Positions 45,489 through 57,200 of a DNA stretch of 64,000 bases are shown in pieces; the first letter of the stretch is position 1; each line of letters starts with the position of its first letter. Where the stretch lies: positions 54,863,464 through 54,927,463 of the forward strand of contig NC_057917.1 in NCBI RefSeq assembly GCF_018873765.1, in the 5' to 3' direction. The notes under the pieces were generated by a model. The model was not told the DNA's origin, made no database searches, and saw nothing but the letters and a program-made list of their open reading frames with translations. This DNA is from Telopea speciosissima (lineage: Eukaryota > Streptophyta > Magnoliopsida > Proteales > Proteaceae). A program made the translations under genes and the position numbers.

Positions 45489-46160
45489 TTTAAAATTTGA
45501 GATGGGAGATGCGTTTCAGTCTTCCTTGAGGTCTGCAGGAGGTATGCCTTTGAAGGTAATGATGAGTAAGTCAATGAACAAAGTATTATATGCTGAAACC
45601 GGGGAAGACATGGTTGACTTTCTCTTCAGCTTACTTAATTTCCCTCTCGGATCCATTTTACAACTCTTGGGTGGGAATTCAACACTGGGATCCATGGACA
45701 ATATTTACAAAAGCGTGCAATGTTCAGGAATTACAAGGGATGATATTTAGTCTAAGGAACCTGCTGCTGCAACCCGTGCTCTGCAGTGGTTTTGGTTGTA
45801 GGAGCAACCCACTTGGAGTAACAGAATCTGAACAGCCTCTTCCTTCCTTGTGGTGTAGAAGTTATGCTTATGGACACAATTATACTGGTTACCTGTCTAT
45901 TGAGAAGCCTAATATAAATACGTATGAATCAGGGTATCTTTCACTATTACAATTTGTAAATCCCAAGTCTCCAACGCATGAAACAGCATGTCAAGGAGGA
46001 TTTCTCAAGGGACCGACGACGTTCTTCATAACAGACAATTTGGTTTTCACTCCACTAGCTTCTTTCTAGAATCTCTCCTTTCTTAAAAGAATGGAATTTC
46101 CCATAGATGACTTGGAGGTTCGTACGGTTAATGTGAGTAGGAAGAAGAAGGAGAAGAAGA
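45489..46160 (+). pseudogene. DUF674 gene fragment captured by the MULE
   Basis: Two frames together outline a DUF674 protein, a plant family of unknown function. 45502-45750 gives KVMMSKSMNKVLYAETGEDM, VDFLFSLLNFPLGSI and NIYKSV, equal to the usual N-terminal block. Another frame (to 46069) gives GGFLKGPTTFFITDNLVFTP, the typical later block, and sequence after the stop still resembles the family (FPIDDLEVRTVNVS at about 46094-46133). Frameshifts and a short middle make it non-functional as read. It is in + orientation, bounded on both sides by the TIR-associated CT/GA-rich DNA. Confidence 0.8.
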
Positions 46161-46808
46161 AGGAGGAGGAGGAGGAGAAGGGACGGTGATGGGGTGGGGG
46201 GTTTTTACAATTATCACCCTAAAAGGGCATTTTGATCCTAGAAAATCCGTGACAATGGCACAGTATCACTACTAACCCCCTCCGTTACGGGTCAATAACG
46301 ATGAAGGTCACTTAGTGATTAGTATGTAACAGGAGAAGGTAACAGTTGTTTGAAAGTTTTTTGGGGGGAGGGGTAATAGTAAATATTAAAGTTTTTGGGA
46401 TGGTAATTGTAAAAAACCCTAAAAATATAAAAATCTTAGAAATAATTTACAAAACAGATTTTTGTGGTGAAAAAATTCCACCAAAAATGAAAGTACTTGT
46501 GATCCAGATCAGGTCGGATCAGTCAATCCAGATTCGATACCAATCTTGTCTTAGAATTGGCATCGGCCTCGATCAATACCATGCCGATCCAATACTAATA
46601 CCTCAATCCATGTGTGAGAGATCTTCCCATTAGATTTGCAAGGTGACCCATTGTACTGATTATCTACAAGAACCTAAGCTAGAAAGCAAGTGGATACACT
46701 TCTTTTGCTAGTAGTAATAGTACGATATGATGAACCCTTAATCTATGCAAAGTGGGTATTCTATTCAACGATACAGGATGTTCTTGCATAACTTCTTGAA
46801 GTATTTTC

Positions 46809-46977
46809 GACCATACATAACATAGAAATCACACTCGAAAAGGATGGACAATTAGCTAGAATAGCGGGTGCTATAGTGAAACTGATTTCAAAAGAGGGTA
46901 AATCTGTTATATTAAAATTACCTTCAAAGGAAATCTGTTTGATATTCAAAAACTACTCAACAACATTCGGACAGGTG
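46809..46977 (+). pseudogene. Nuclear copy of part of chloroplast rpl2 (NUPT)
   Basis: About 170 bases encode a chain close to plastid ribosomal protein L2, second exon: [19 protein letters not shown], then [19 protein letters not shown] and NYSTTFGQV. The DNA agrees too (ccatacataacatagaaatc, acaattagctagaatagc). The frame is open here but both ends are cut off and it lacks the rest of the gene. Most changes are transitions. A start inside the plastid exon and no nearby mitochondrial sequence favour direct plastid-to-nucleus transfer. Confidence 0.88.
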
Positions 46978-47764
46978 AGTAATCTCCTTCTTAATAGTCT
47001 CCTTAATCAACCCCTCCCTCCTTAAAACCTCATGAAGAAATCACTAAAGAATAAGAAAGCATGCCGACTCCGAAAGGCAGTTCGCGACAGGGAAAGAACC
47101 AATGGCTTGGAATGCTTATTTTGCAAAAGTATCCTTTGTAGAATTGTTTATGAAAAATGACATTAAATGCTTCTAAGGATCTTATGAATTCGACCACCCA
47201 AAGTGGGTTTATATTTTGACTACTAATGATCACTTTAGCTTCTTTTTTTTTCAATTTTTTTTCTTCCTTGCCACTTATATAAATTATGGGAGAGGGTTGT
47301 GCATATCGTCAGTTTTTGGTAACTTAGTGGTATGCATCAATCGCAACGCTAGACAAAGGATGGTAAGGAGGTCTTTCCAAAGGAAAAGGAGAGAGGATGA
47401 TATATGCTAGACACCCTGGTGGTGCACCCAACCTTTTCCCATAAACTATTTTAAAAGAAGATTTCCCGTGGCCGTGACAACCATATATTAATTCTAGTGT
47501 ATAAAAAACTAACTCGCATTACGAATCATAAATAGAGGGTTTGGAGGATATATAGATACGGTGTGAGATTCTCACTTTTTGTGAGAGGGCGTGAGGAAGA
47601 ATCCGGATAAAGCCAAGTCCTTTGCCCAACTATTTGTATCTATCAATAGGGAAATGAAAATATTAAATTCGAAGAGAGCATCTAATGCTCAATGAACAAA
47701 GATTATTTAATAATTATTGTCCATGCCCTAGCCTACGAGATCTGATTACTTAAATGTGTTGAAA
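46978..47764. other. Intergenic DNA without a gene
   Basis: No recognised coding region. 47035-47110 (atgccgactccgaaaggcag, ttcgcgacagggaaagaacc) has an organelle-like look, but I cannot place it. Otherwise A/T-rich. Confidence 0.35.
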
Positions 47765-47993
47765 CGATACGAGGCCTTGAATTGGTGGGATCGATTAAGT
47801 ATTGGTATTAGTATCCAATCGATTGATTTGTATTGATATTAACTATGACTGATACAGAAACCAATACTGATACTTAATCGATATCATATTGATTGTATTA
47901 GAACACTGGATGGGCAAAACGGTCTGATCCGGCCAGATCTATATTGATCAAGACCGATACATGTATCGATATCGATACCTAAGTCAATGATTC
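47765..47993. repeat. Inverted-repeat element, ggtatcg family
   Basis: Left gatacgaggccttgaattgg and right cgatatcgatacctaagtca form weak inverted ends; between them agtattggtatta and ccaatactgatac words alternate. Same family as 1925, 11354 and 43524. No duplication fixed. Confidence 0.5.
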
Positions 47994-48437
47994 TATGTGG
48001 ATGATACCTTTTTTAAGACAACCATTGGTGTCGTTTGTAGATTCTTCCCCACAATTGCATTGTGGGAACCTATTCCATTTTTATTTTTTTTCCTTGTAAG
48101 TTGTAATGCAAATAGGGTGGTATAAATAGCAGAATAACATTAAAAAGGAATTCTTAGCTTTCAGAGATGGAAATTCTCTGAAAACTGAAAAGCTCCTTCA
48201 GCCGTTACTTTCAAACCTTTGAATGACACAGAACATTGAACGAGACACAAAACGGAACCCTAATTCCATGAACCCAAAACCTCTCAGCCATGTCCAAGGC
48301 TCCAAGCCCAACGGACAAACCCTCACAGACAACAATAAGACAAATTGATTTCTCTCTCTCTCTCTCTCTCCCATTAAAAGGAGTGGTTCAGATCGTCTCT
48401 GCCTTTTTACCCCTTCTTTATGTGCTCTCAACTGCTC

Positions 48438-48444
48438 TATAAAT
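48438..48444 (+). promoter_or_regulatory. TATA box candidate of the ribose-5-phosphate isomerase gene
   Basis: TATAAAT 200 bases before the start codon, followed by a normal leader with a CT-rich part (cttctccttcttggcttctt). A second TATAAATA lies at 48121 but is over 500 bases upstream. A (tc)n run at about 48351-48371 precedes it. Confidence 0.55.
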
Positions 48445-48643
48445 TATCCTCTGCGGCGCCATTTGATCACTGAGAGGCATTTCTTCTCCTTCTTGGCTTC
48501 TTCTCCAAGAAGGGTGCGTGCATTCTATTGTAATGAACTCATGTTCTCTGCGAAAATCATCTTATCTCAAACCTAGAAAACCCTTCCGCTACCTAAGCCA
48601 CTTCTAACCTCTTATTCTTTATCCGTCCATTCCCTGTTAATCA

Positions 48644-49462
48644 ATGGCTATCGCTTTCCCTCGTTTCGTCTGCTCCGAGAGTTCCACCATTGAGGAAGCT
48701 ATCATGGCTACCTCACCTTCGTCGATTCCTTCTCCACCTCCACCACCAGTGTTTCTGACTCAGGACGAGTTGAAGCAAATCGCTGCCTATAAAGCCGTTG
48801 AGTTTGTTGAGTCAGGGATGGTTTTGGGCCTTGGAACCGGCTCCACGGCCAAGTATGCAGTAGAGCGTATAGGCGAGCTTCTGCACCAGGGGAAGTTGAA
48901 GGACATTGTTGGAATACCCACCTCGAAGCAAACCCAGGAGCAGGCGTTGTCTTTGGGAATTCCTCTTTCGGATCTTGATTCTCATCCCATTGTTGATTTT
49001 GCGATTGACGGTGCGGATGAGGTTGATCCTTATCTCAATCTTGTCAAGGGCCGAGGTGGGTCCCTTCTCAGGGAGAAAATGATCGAGGGCGCGAGCAGGA
49101 AGTTTGTAGTTATTGTCGACGAGTCCAAGATGGTTCCATTCTTGGGTGGTAGCCGCCTTGCCATGCCGGTGGAGATTGTACCCTTCTGCTGGAAGTTCAC
49201 GGCAGAGCGATTGCAGAGTTTGTTTGAAGACGCTGGTTGTGTTGCCAAGCTCAGAACTTGCAAGGATAGTGACAAGCCGTTCGTGACGGACAATGCTAAT
49301 TTTATTGTGGAGTTGTATTTTGAGAAGGATATTGGGGATTTAAATGCTGCTAGTGATTCGATTCTACGACTTCCAGGTGTTGTTGAGCATGGAATGTTTC
49401 TCAACATGGCCACAACTGTTATTATTGCTGGTGAGCTTGGAGTCACGGTGAAGAACAAGTAG
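48644..49462 (+). CDS. Ribose-5-phosphate isomerase A, cytosolic type
   Basis: One exon, 272 residues. The enzyme interconverts ribose 5-phosphate and ribulose 5-phosphate in the pentose phosphate pathway and so supplies nucleotide and UDP-sugar synthesis. Family landmarks: GLGTGST (62-68, phosphate/sugar loop), IPTSKQT (91-97), IDGADEVDP (121-129) and KGRGGSLLREK (135-145). By alignment with E. coli RpiA, Asp122, Asp125, Lys135 and the catalytic base Glu144 are all present. Length and the short N-terminus without a clear plastid transit peptide match the Arabidopsis cytosolic forms RPI1/RSW10 and RPI2. The conserved part begins at LTQDELKQIAAYKAVEF (38-54); the Met at residue 21 is an alternative start. 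No break seen. In Arabidopsis RSW10 lies next to PILS2, the same pair as here. Confidence 0.96.
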   Translation: MAIAFPRFVCSESSTIEEAIMATSPSSIPSPPPPPVFLTQDELKQIAAYKAVEFVESGMVLGLGTGSTAKYAVERIGELLHQGKLKDIVGIPTSKQTQEQALSLGIPLSDLDSHPIVDFAIDGADEVDPYLNLVKGRGGSLLREKMIEGASRKFVVIVDESKMVPFLGGSRLAMPVEIVPFCWKFTAERLQSLFEDAGCVAKLRTCKDSDKPFVTDNANFIVELYFEKDIGDLNAASDSILRLPGVVEHGMFLNMATTVIIAGELGVTVKNK

Positions 49463-49633
49463 GCTTGGTAGAAGATTGTTCTCAATGTAGTATCCCCAAA
49501 AACTAAGGTTTAGATAGTAGTCCACTTACATGTTTTGGAAATTGGTCAATTTTGGTTGTTGTTGGTCCTCTGAAATTGTTGGTATCGCCAATACTGTCAA
49601 AGAGAAGGATGTTCTTCCCCCAGTATCAATTTA

Positions 49634-49639
49634 AATAAA
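49634..49639 (+). terminator. Poly(A) signal candidate of the isomerase gene
   Basis: AATAAA 172 bases after the stop codon, a normal distance for a plant 3' UTR. The region before it is T/G-rich. The cleavage site cannot be read from the sequence. Confidence 0.45.
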
Positions 49640-52559
49640 TACTGGGACAATTGTCCTTGGAATTTTGATCTGGTCTTGACTCTTGAGGCCTCATTTCTCT
49701 CACCAGACCATGCCTTTTGTTATTTAATTACCATAATTCTTGGTTTTTCATGCCACCTCCTATATTTCTTTGGATATCATTGAATATTCCTTATTTCTTC
49801 TGATAAATTTAGATCATCTTACCCGTTAATTGTCATAGTTTTTCCTCCCATAGTTCTCTCAACCGTTGATTTGTAAATGACTGAAAATTGAAATTTGAAA
49901 ATTGACTTAAATTAGTTCAATTCACCATGTATTCATTACATTGGTTTACTTTATCTGATTACTCAGCCCCCTGCTTGGTCTTTACATTTGCAGCTGAAGG
50001 CATCTCTCTTCATCCTATTCCGTGAATAAACTTAATTTTAGTAGAATTCCAGTGCCTGAATTCTGTTATTTTTGTTGTCTTTCATTGAGCTAAGCAGTTT
50101 GTAGTTGTGAGAGGGAATTTTTTTATGGGTTTTTTGGTCATAGCTGATAATTGCAGTGCAGTCTGAAGGTTTTTTTTTTTGTAGTCTGATCATTGGTCAG
50201 GTGGATTATTAATATGCATATCTCATTTTGGGGCTCCATTTGTTGGAGTTCATATTAAAAAATATTTTTGAATAATGAAAGTTCAACATTGTTAAGATTG
50301 TATATCACTTTTATATTTCTTAAAAATATTTTTGTTAATTTTTAGAATTAATTCATAGTAAGAGATGTATATACGGTGATTAAGAGACCTAGTGTACTAG
50401 TTAATTTCTTAAACATCTCAATGGTTGTTTAGATTGTATTTGCAAATCTTTGAACTAGAATAGTACCTGGAAGACCTTTGTGACAGGCACATTGTTGTCC
50501 ATCTTCCCCCTCCCAAAAATGTGAAATGGCCATTTGATTTCTTGGATATAGGTTGCTCCTTCTGCTACCTTATTATCATCTTAGGAACCCTCTCTGCCTC
50601 GAAATAAACTTTTCTTTGTGGAGGAAGGGAATAGCAATTTCTTCCTATGGAACATTGACCAGAAGGTGATAGCCCTGTAGATTTGTTCCCATGTTTCAAT
50701 TCTTCCCAGTAAAACGCTTACTGACCAGAGTTTATTTTTACCATAAAAAGGTTAGCAAGCTGAGTTTGTGGTTTTTCAAACCTTCAATAACTGCGTTATA
50801 AATTCTATAATGGAGGGAGAAAGACTGTCATGTGAGTTATTCTCTGTTTTATTTTATGAATCAATCCTTCTTGCATGTTTTTGTATTTAAATATGCATGT
50901 TTCATTTAAGGTTCTTTCTGGGGAGACATAGCTGGTGTTAAAACTTAAAACAGGAGTGCACTAGCGAGCTGGGGTGGAGCATGCAACCAAGCTACTATGA
51001 GCTTGCTGATCGTAGAGCACTTTATTCTCCATCAAGGGGAAAAAAATATTATACCGAAAATATTGCATAATTTGAATCTTAAGCATACTAACTAATATTG
51101 CCTGATTCAACTTGCTTGTTGAAAAATCAGGCAGTGTTGTTTGTATGCCTTTACTTTTTTCAATGGAAAAAAATGAATCGGTTGATTTACCAATCAGGCA
51201 GTGTTGTTTGCATGCGTTTTCTTTTTTCAATGGGAAAAAATAATCGGTTGATTTACCAGTGATGCATGTTATCTGTATGCTAGATGCTCACATTTGGTTT
51301 GTTGGACAAAAAGTATATATCAAGCATCAACCAAGTTTCCTTATTTTTTTTAATATAGTTTTCTGGTAAGAAACAGAACTTTTTCTATGACTTCTGTCTA
51401 AAATTAATGAGCCATTGTTCTTTTTTTTCTCAAAAAAAAAAATTATTGTAACACCCTTTACGATTCTTTCCGTTTTCCATTCAAATTTTTTAATTACCAA
51501 TAGAAATTCATACATAATTATACTAATGAACAGGTGCTCCATATTCTACAGGATAAATATTCTTTGGTGGGCTTCTGAAGTGTGATCTTGAACCCTCATT
51601 TCCCAACTCCACCCTGACTTAAATTCATGAAAAACAAATTCAGGATATATCTGGAGATCAGGGTTCCTTTCTAGCTGGATAGTTTGAGGTGATGTCACTC
51701 ACTTTTATGGACTCTTTCCTGATTTGCTCTACTCAGGAAAACTGCAGCAGAGGCGGAGTTCCTGTCTGTTCACTGTGAAACTCGAGATTCTAGCCGATCC
51801 GGCTCGGGACGATGCTGTACGGTACTAGGGTTGGAGTGTTTCTCAAGTCCATTCCTACCAATTCTGGACCGAGTCAGGGTTTTTAAACACTGGTGAGTCT
51901 TCTACTGCTTTTGCTTGCCTGGTCTGGTGTCTAATTTTTCCTTTTTTTCTCGAACTCGAGAGATGGCTTTATTCTTCTCATCCAAATGCTGAATCAAGAT
52001 TATCTTTAGAAACCAACCAGATAATTGTCTTTGCCTGCTCACTAGACTCCCAATGTTATGTGTTACCTGCCCTATGGCGCAGAGAGGCCCACTAAGGCAT
52101 CCTCATAAAGATTTAGTTTTTCTCAAATGACTCAAAATTAAGTCCTCTACTTGACACCTTTAAAGATCTCCATGTCTGCATTTTGTTGGCCTTAAATCAA
52201 ACATGAAGACCCTTAAGTTGATCCCTCATGCCATTGTTGGGGCTGTGAAGAATGAGCATAAAAGAAGAATGCCTGGAGATGTTTTCTGATACAGCTCTGA
52301 TATCCTTGGCTTAAGTTTGGCAGCTCCTAAAATATTAGATCCTTTCATAATCAATCAGTGCTACTCCCCTCCCTCTCCCCAATCCTTTCTTCTAATACAT
52401 TCCTCTTTCAAAAGAATAATCGAAGTTGAAGAATCCAATATTTGGATAATTTGTATCATTGGGAATAATTTGACTTCTTGTTTTTTAAGGGGGGAAGGGG
52501 GGAAATTACCGATGAACAAAGTTTCAAAAAGTTTTGATCTTCATGTTGTCCTGATGCCC
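49640..52559. other. 3' flank of the isomerase gene and intergenic DNA
   Basis: No gene recognised. T-runs lie near 50171-50180 and 51420-51428. 51780-51900 has GC-richer text (ccgatccggctcgggacgat) that may be the end of an old element. ORFs here match nothing I know. Confidence 0.4.
51126..51258 (+). repeat. Tandem duplication, period 67 bp
   Basis: atcaggcagtgttgtttg starts at 51126 and 51193; both are followed by cttttttcaatgg, a run of A and atcggttgatttacca. A few differences only. Confidence 0.85.
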
Positions 52560-53330
52560 ATAACTTTAATATGCCAGAGCATGATTCAAGAGTATCTAGC
52601 TTTATTAGTGTTAATGAGCTTATTAGTAGTTATGGTACATGGAATTGTTTTCTTATCTCTGCTTTATTGCCAACTCTTGTTGCAAGTAAGATTATTAATG
52701 TTCCCGTTCTTCCTTCACCATGTGATGATCAGTGGTTTTACCCCTTCAATAAATCTGGCTTGATTACTACTACTAAAACAGTTTCTGCATTTTAGTTAAA
52801 CAGTTCCAACCACTAATCATGGTCTCCCTATGCTAAGGCTTGATTGGCAAAATGGTTAACCTGAGACTCTTTTGCATGTGTTTTTTTCTTGTGATTTTAC
52901 TAAAAGAGTTTGGGCTGCGGATTCTGGGATTGCAAAGTGAAGGGCTTCTGGTACTTCCATTCTGGTTATGTTTTTCTCCTTTTTGAATGACTCATCTCTC
53001 TGATTTAGAATGGCTTTTTAGTGTCATTGCCATCTCTCTATACTTCATCTGGATTCACAGCAATAATACTGTGTTTTGTCCCTCTACTCCTAACCCCAAC
53101 CAAGTGATTCATAATATCATGTCTTGGATCTCTGATCTTAAACTCTCCCCGACTTTATAAACTCCCTCTAATCCACTTCCTTTACTTGGTAATGTTTCGT
53201 TATTAGATTACACCACTTTGCCTACTATGGACCCTCTCGTTATTGTATGCAGTGTTGTTTACTTTGATTCATCTAAACCTGAGGAAGCTGACTTGAGGTG
53301 GCTTAATGTTGATTTTTAATGATATAAGGT
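52560..53330 (+). pseudogene. L1-type LINE remnant: zinc-finger (zf-RVT) and downstream part
   Basis: 52571-52795 reads VSSFISVNELISSYGTWN, then LVASKIINVPVLPSP and DDQWFYPFNKSG, the usual stretch before the zf-RVT domain of plant L1 polyproteins. Further on, ETLLHVFFSCDFTKRVW (about 52860-52910) is the typical end of that zinc finger. Later pieces (53050-53330) keep spacing but many stops. Reverse transcriptase and endonuclease are gone. Confidence 0.75.
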
Positions 53331-53640
53331 ATATATTATAGCACACTAAAATATTGTAGCATAGTAAATAATGTTAAAAATGGGGGAAAATAAAAATGAC
53401 ACTTGAGGGTGCCTTGGTCGCCTAAGCGCTTAGACACCCCGCCACCGCCTTGGGTCGCCTTGCCGCCCTGACAATTATGATGCCTAGCAGCCTAGGTATA
53501 TGTATGAGAGAGAGAGAAAGAGTACCTTTGTGTTTTTTTTCTTTTTCCACATTATGGCAAACAAATTGTGGAGCTTCAATACTTTAGTAAGAGAAAGGGA
53601 CTCTCAAAATGATACCCTCATAACCTTATTGGTGTAAATG

Positions 53641-53935
53641 ACACTCCAATAGGTATATTTAGAACTTGACAACGTTTAATTGTCTGACCTTGTTTTATTC
53701 TCAGAAGTTCTTTAAGTTAAAGTTTAAAAAACGTTACCAAAAATTATTTGAAAGTGACGAATCATTGTGTCATTATCGAAAGTTATCATTGTTATACATT
53801 TTTTGAATACACATGTAACATGTCAAAATTTGCCCTAATTGAAGGGGAAAAAAAGTGTTATACTAAAAGCACAAATTAACAAGGTTAAAAATTATTTGAA
53901 ATCTTAAGGAGTCTCAATAAGAAAAACCTGTAAAG
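53641..53935 (+). repeat. Dispersed A/T-rich repeat, copy 2 of 2
   Basis: Partner of 4525-4765: tatttagaacttgacaacg, tgttttattctcagaagttc, atcattgtgtcattatcg, acacatgtaacatg and the closing agtctcaataagaaaaacc. Probably one non-autonomous family. Confidence 0.5.
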
Positions 53936-54260
53936 AAATTGGTTTGGTTTTAAAATTGAAACTATTGAAAATCTAGGATAAAGAGTAACTAATTAAGGGA
54001 TGGGGGTCAAGCTGTGACCCTTGCACTAGTTCGGAGACCAATGAGAGTGCACAAGGGGCATCCCAGGGGGTAGGGGTGTCAATACCCAACCCGGACCGAT
54101 GAAACCGGCCCGAACCACCAACCCTGACCACACCAGACCGAACTCTTAATGGTTCGGGTTCGGTTTGTGGATCCAGAGAGGCAAACGGTTTGGTTTGGTT
54201 TGGGCTAGCCCTACGGTGCACCGGTAGCCCGAACCGTTAGGTTGGAACCCAAACCGAAGA

Positions 54261-57200
54261 TGTTATACCCGCACCTCGGGAGTATAATTAAATATTATTT
54301 CTTCCTCGTGATATGTAGATACCGCTGCCATGTATGCTGGTGACCTGTTCTCCATGATGGTCAAATCCAGCTACAAAATCATTGACCACAGTACGGGTTC
54401 GCCTGTGGAGGAAAGGTTCCTCAACTGCCAGGGGGAAAAGTTCGTTGACGGCGACTTTGTTGACTATTCTCTAAGTACTAGTCCGGGAAGTGAAGAGTAC
54501 CAAAGAGTGTGCCCCGGAGCGTCGCCTCACTTGGACACCTCGTTCAGTGATGAGCTTGACACTACCGTGGCGAGACTGTTCGGGTCATGGGTGACAAACC
54601 ATGACGGCTGATAAGTAAGTTTTAGCCCTTAATTTTATTTATTTACCCTTTCCTTCGATGTTCTCAAAGTGCGGGTCGGGGTTTGAACCACCCGAGCTAT
54701 TATGGTTGAATAGGGAATACTTCAATTGTGGGTCCCACTTATTTAAGGGAGCGTGTGATGGGCTTATAATCCCATGGTGGATGGACCCATCCCCAAGTGG
54801 GTTCTTTTTCTATTTGAAACATGTGGGCAGGCCCATTTAGTTAAGAGGCCCATTTAACTTGAGGGCCCATTTGACTCTATTTGACCCAAAGATGGGTTAA
54901 CCCATTCCTTTACCCTAAATAAGACCATGGGTTGACCCATTACCTCTTGACCCATTTGACTTAAAAGATCCAAGACCCATTTTTACAAATAAGTCTAAAG
55001 GGGGAGAGAGCACTCATCCCTCATTACTTCTCCCATCCAACCTAAATCGTGGAGGAAAGAAGAAAGGAGAAGAAAAGAAGGAAAGAAGGAAGAAGTGAAG
55101 GAAGGAGAAGGGAGAAGGGCTTGGCTGAAGCTTGAACCACATCTCTTGGTGGCCAAATCGTGGAGCTCCTCTCATTGGTAAGGTAAGCCATTAGAATCTC
55201 CTCCCCCTCTTTGATCGATTTTGGGTTTTGGGGTTGGGAGCCATGGTGGAGAATCGATCTAGGGTTTGTTTTGAGACCCAAGAATCTATGGAAACTCATG
55301 GTCTTGATTTTGTAGAGCTATTTGATTCCATTGGCTAACCTCAAAGCTCCCAATCCCATCCCCATCAATAGACATAGGGTTTCTACCTTATTATGCCCTA
55401 AATGAGGTTCTCCTTGCTTTCCTTTGTTGAATCAATGGGTTGCATAGGCCTAATGGGGTCTTAGGACCCTAATGTGCCAAGGAGAAAACATTCTTGGTGT
55501 TTCCTTTCCTCCAATCTACTTGGAAATGGAAGCTTTGGTGAAAAATCCTTTGATTTTGGAGTTTGGAAGCAGGTGGTTTTACCTGCGGTTTTAAGACCTG
55601 CGAGAAACCACCCCTGCAACCACCCTGAGACCATCTCTTAAGAAACTCTCTGTTGAAGTCGGTTTTACCTGTGGTTTCACATCTGAGGTAAAACCACACA
55701 TAAAACTGCACCTAGAAGAACCCTTCCTGAGCCCCTGTTAAAATCGGTTTTACATACGGTTTCATGCTCTCTGAGAAACCACCCATAAAACCGCCCGTTC
55801 CCAGAACTGCTGACATTTGACCTTGACCCACTGTTTTGACCATAACTTGATCTACACATATCGTATTGATATGATTCAACTTGCATTATAAACTAGACTC
55901 AAAGGGCTACAATTACTATGAAGAAACCTTAGACCCAATATGAGTGTGTGATCCTCAAAAATGGATTCAAACCTGACTAATGTGTTTAGACAACAACTTT
56001 AGAATCTAAGTTTTATGTCGGTGACCTTGCCTACTTCGTGGCTATTGGAGTAGAACTTATTAGGGTTTAATGGGGGTATAATTACAACCTAAGGTGCCCC
56101 TAATCATACTAATTAATTGATTTATTATAGTACCAAGATCTACCTTTAATGCCCTTAAACCCCCTTTTCCTCATTAGTTTTGGGTTAGGAAACTTTGGAA
56201 ATTAAGGTTGGACCTTGAGGTTCCACTTGGAACCTAAGGGGTGACCTTGGTTCAGTGTTGGACCTCATTAATGAGGCCTTGCCTCTAAGTACAATCCTAG
56301 AACCCCTCCTTGCAACCTTGTTGCTTAGTTTGGGTTTCATTACTCAAAACCCTATAATGTGACCTTTGGGAGTTCAATCCCTTGAGTTCTCTAGACCCAA
56401 TGAATTTAATGATGTAACCAGGCCCTAGTAGACCCTAGGACACCCTTCCCTTGTCCTTGGGACTTAAAGATCCAAGTAGGACAAATTGGGTTAAAGAACA
56501 CCTTCAAAACTGTATCATGCCTTGATCGAATGCAAGGGCGGATGCAAGGCCCTGCCTACAACCGTGCTTGCATCCGTGTTACCCTAAAGGCCTGTAGGCT
56601 ATGTAATTTATGGGGTTTTCCTAAGGGACTTTCTCTCACCCTTTCTAACGCTCTTCTACACTATCCTAGGCTTCATTAATTGTGTGAGGAGAAGCACTTA
56701 GCGGTCATCGAACGATAAATCAAATCAACGGGACACAAACTATATTGTGAGTGGGGATTGGATCTTGTTTTATTTTGAGTGTTTCTATGATTAAATGTTG
56801 TGCTTAATGCATTCATGTTATGTGATGCACTTCATGCATAAATACATGTTTATACTGTTTATCTATGAATGTGTTCATGTGTGTGATAATTGATGACTAT
56901 GTGTTACAAATGTGGTTGAAATTGTATGAGATGATACTGTGGTTTGTTTAATGTCTTTCTTCATATATTATATTTGGCCTATCATATGCCGTGTCGTGCT
57001 GGTACCTGGGTACTAGATGGTATGGGACGTCGATGCACCCGGAATACCTCTCGATACAATAGTTTTATATAGCATGTTGCATATTTGATTTGATTTTTAT
57101 GTTAAAGGGATACGGAAGGTAGATGTGTAAGTTCCTACGCCGTATCACCTTACTGGTAATCCAGCCCGGGGATCAAGGATAAGTTCTGGTACCGTGGTTG

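Larger units (their letters stand above)
43782..46419. mobile_element. Pack-MULE-like element carrying a DUF674 fragment
   Basis: The ends gggttttttacaattaccat and their reverse partner begin a TIR of about 225 bp that continues with actttaatatttactattac, aacaactgttacc, actaatcactaagtgacc and ccaaaatgcccttttggggt. The 9-mer taaaaatat occurs at 43773-43781 and 46420-46428, a perfect duplication. Long TIR and 9-bp TSD fit Mutator. There is no transposase; the interior carries a DUF674 gene fragment. The left TIR is itself interrupted by an LTR at 43874. The same TIR family occurs at 60208-61963. Confidence 0.93.
43524..46612. mobile_element. Inverted-repeat element, ggtatcg family, split by a MULE
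   Basis: The left part (43524-43781) begins aaggattgaggtatcgttat and the right part (46429-46612) ends aatactaatacctcaatcca, an inverted pair. The 9-mer tgtgagaga flanks both ends (43515-43523, 46613-46621), a perfect duplication. Without the insert the element would be about 440 bp. It has no coding capacity. Relatives lie at 1925-2175, 11354-11603 and 47765-47993. Confidence 0.85.

Noticed and set aside
26978..48643. Third host gene between PILS and the isomerase
   Set aside because: All ORFs over 90 codons in this interval are transposon-derived, captured fragments, or match nothing and lack gene structure.
54330..54611. 93-codon ORF near the left end of the long LTR
   Set aside because: It lies inside a solo LTR, where coding sequence is not expected, and resembles no gag, pol or host domain I know.
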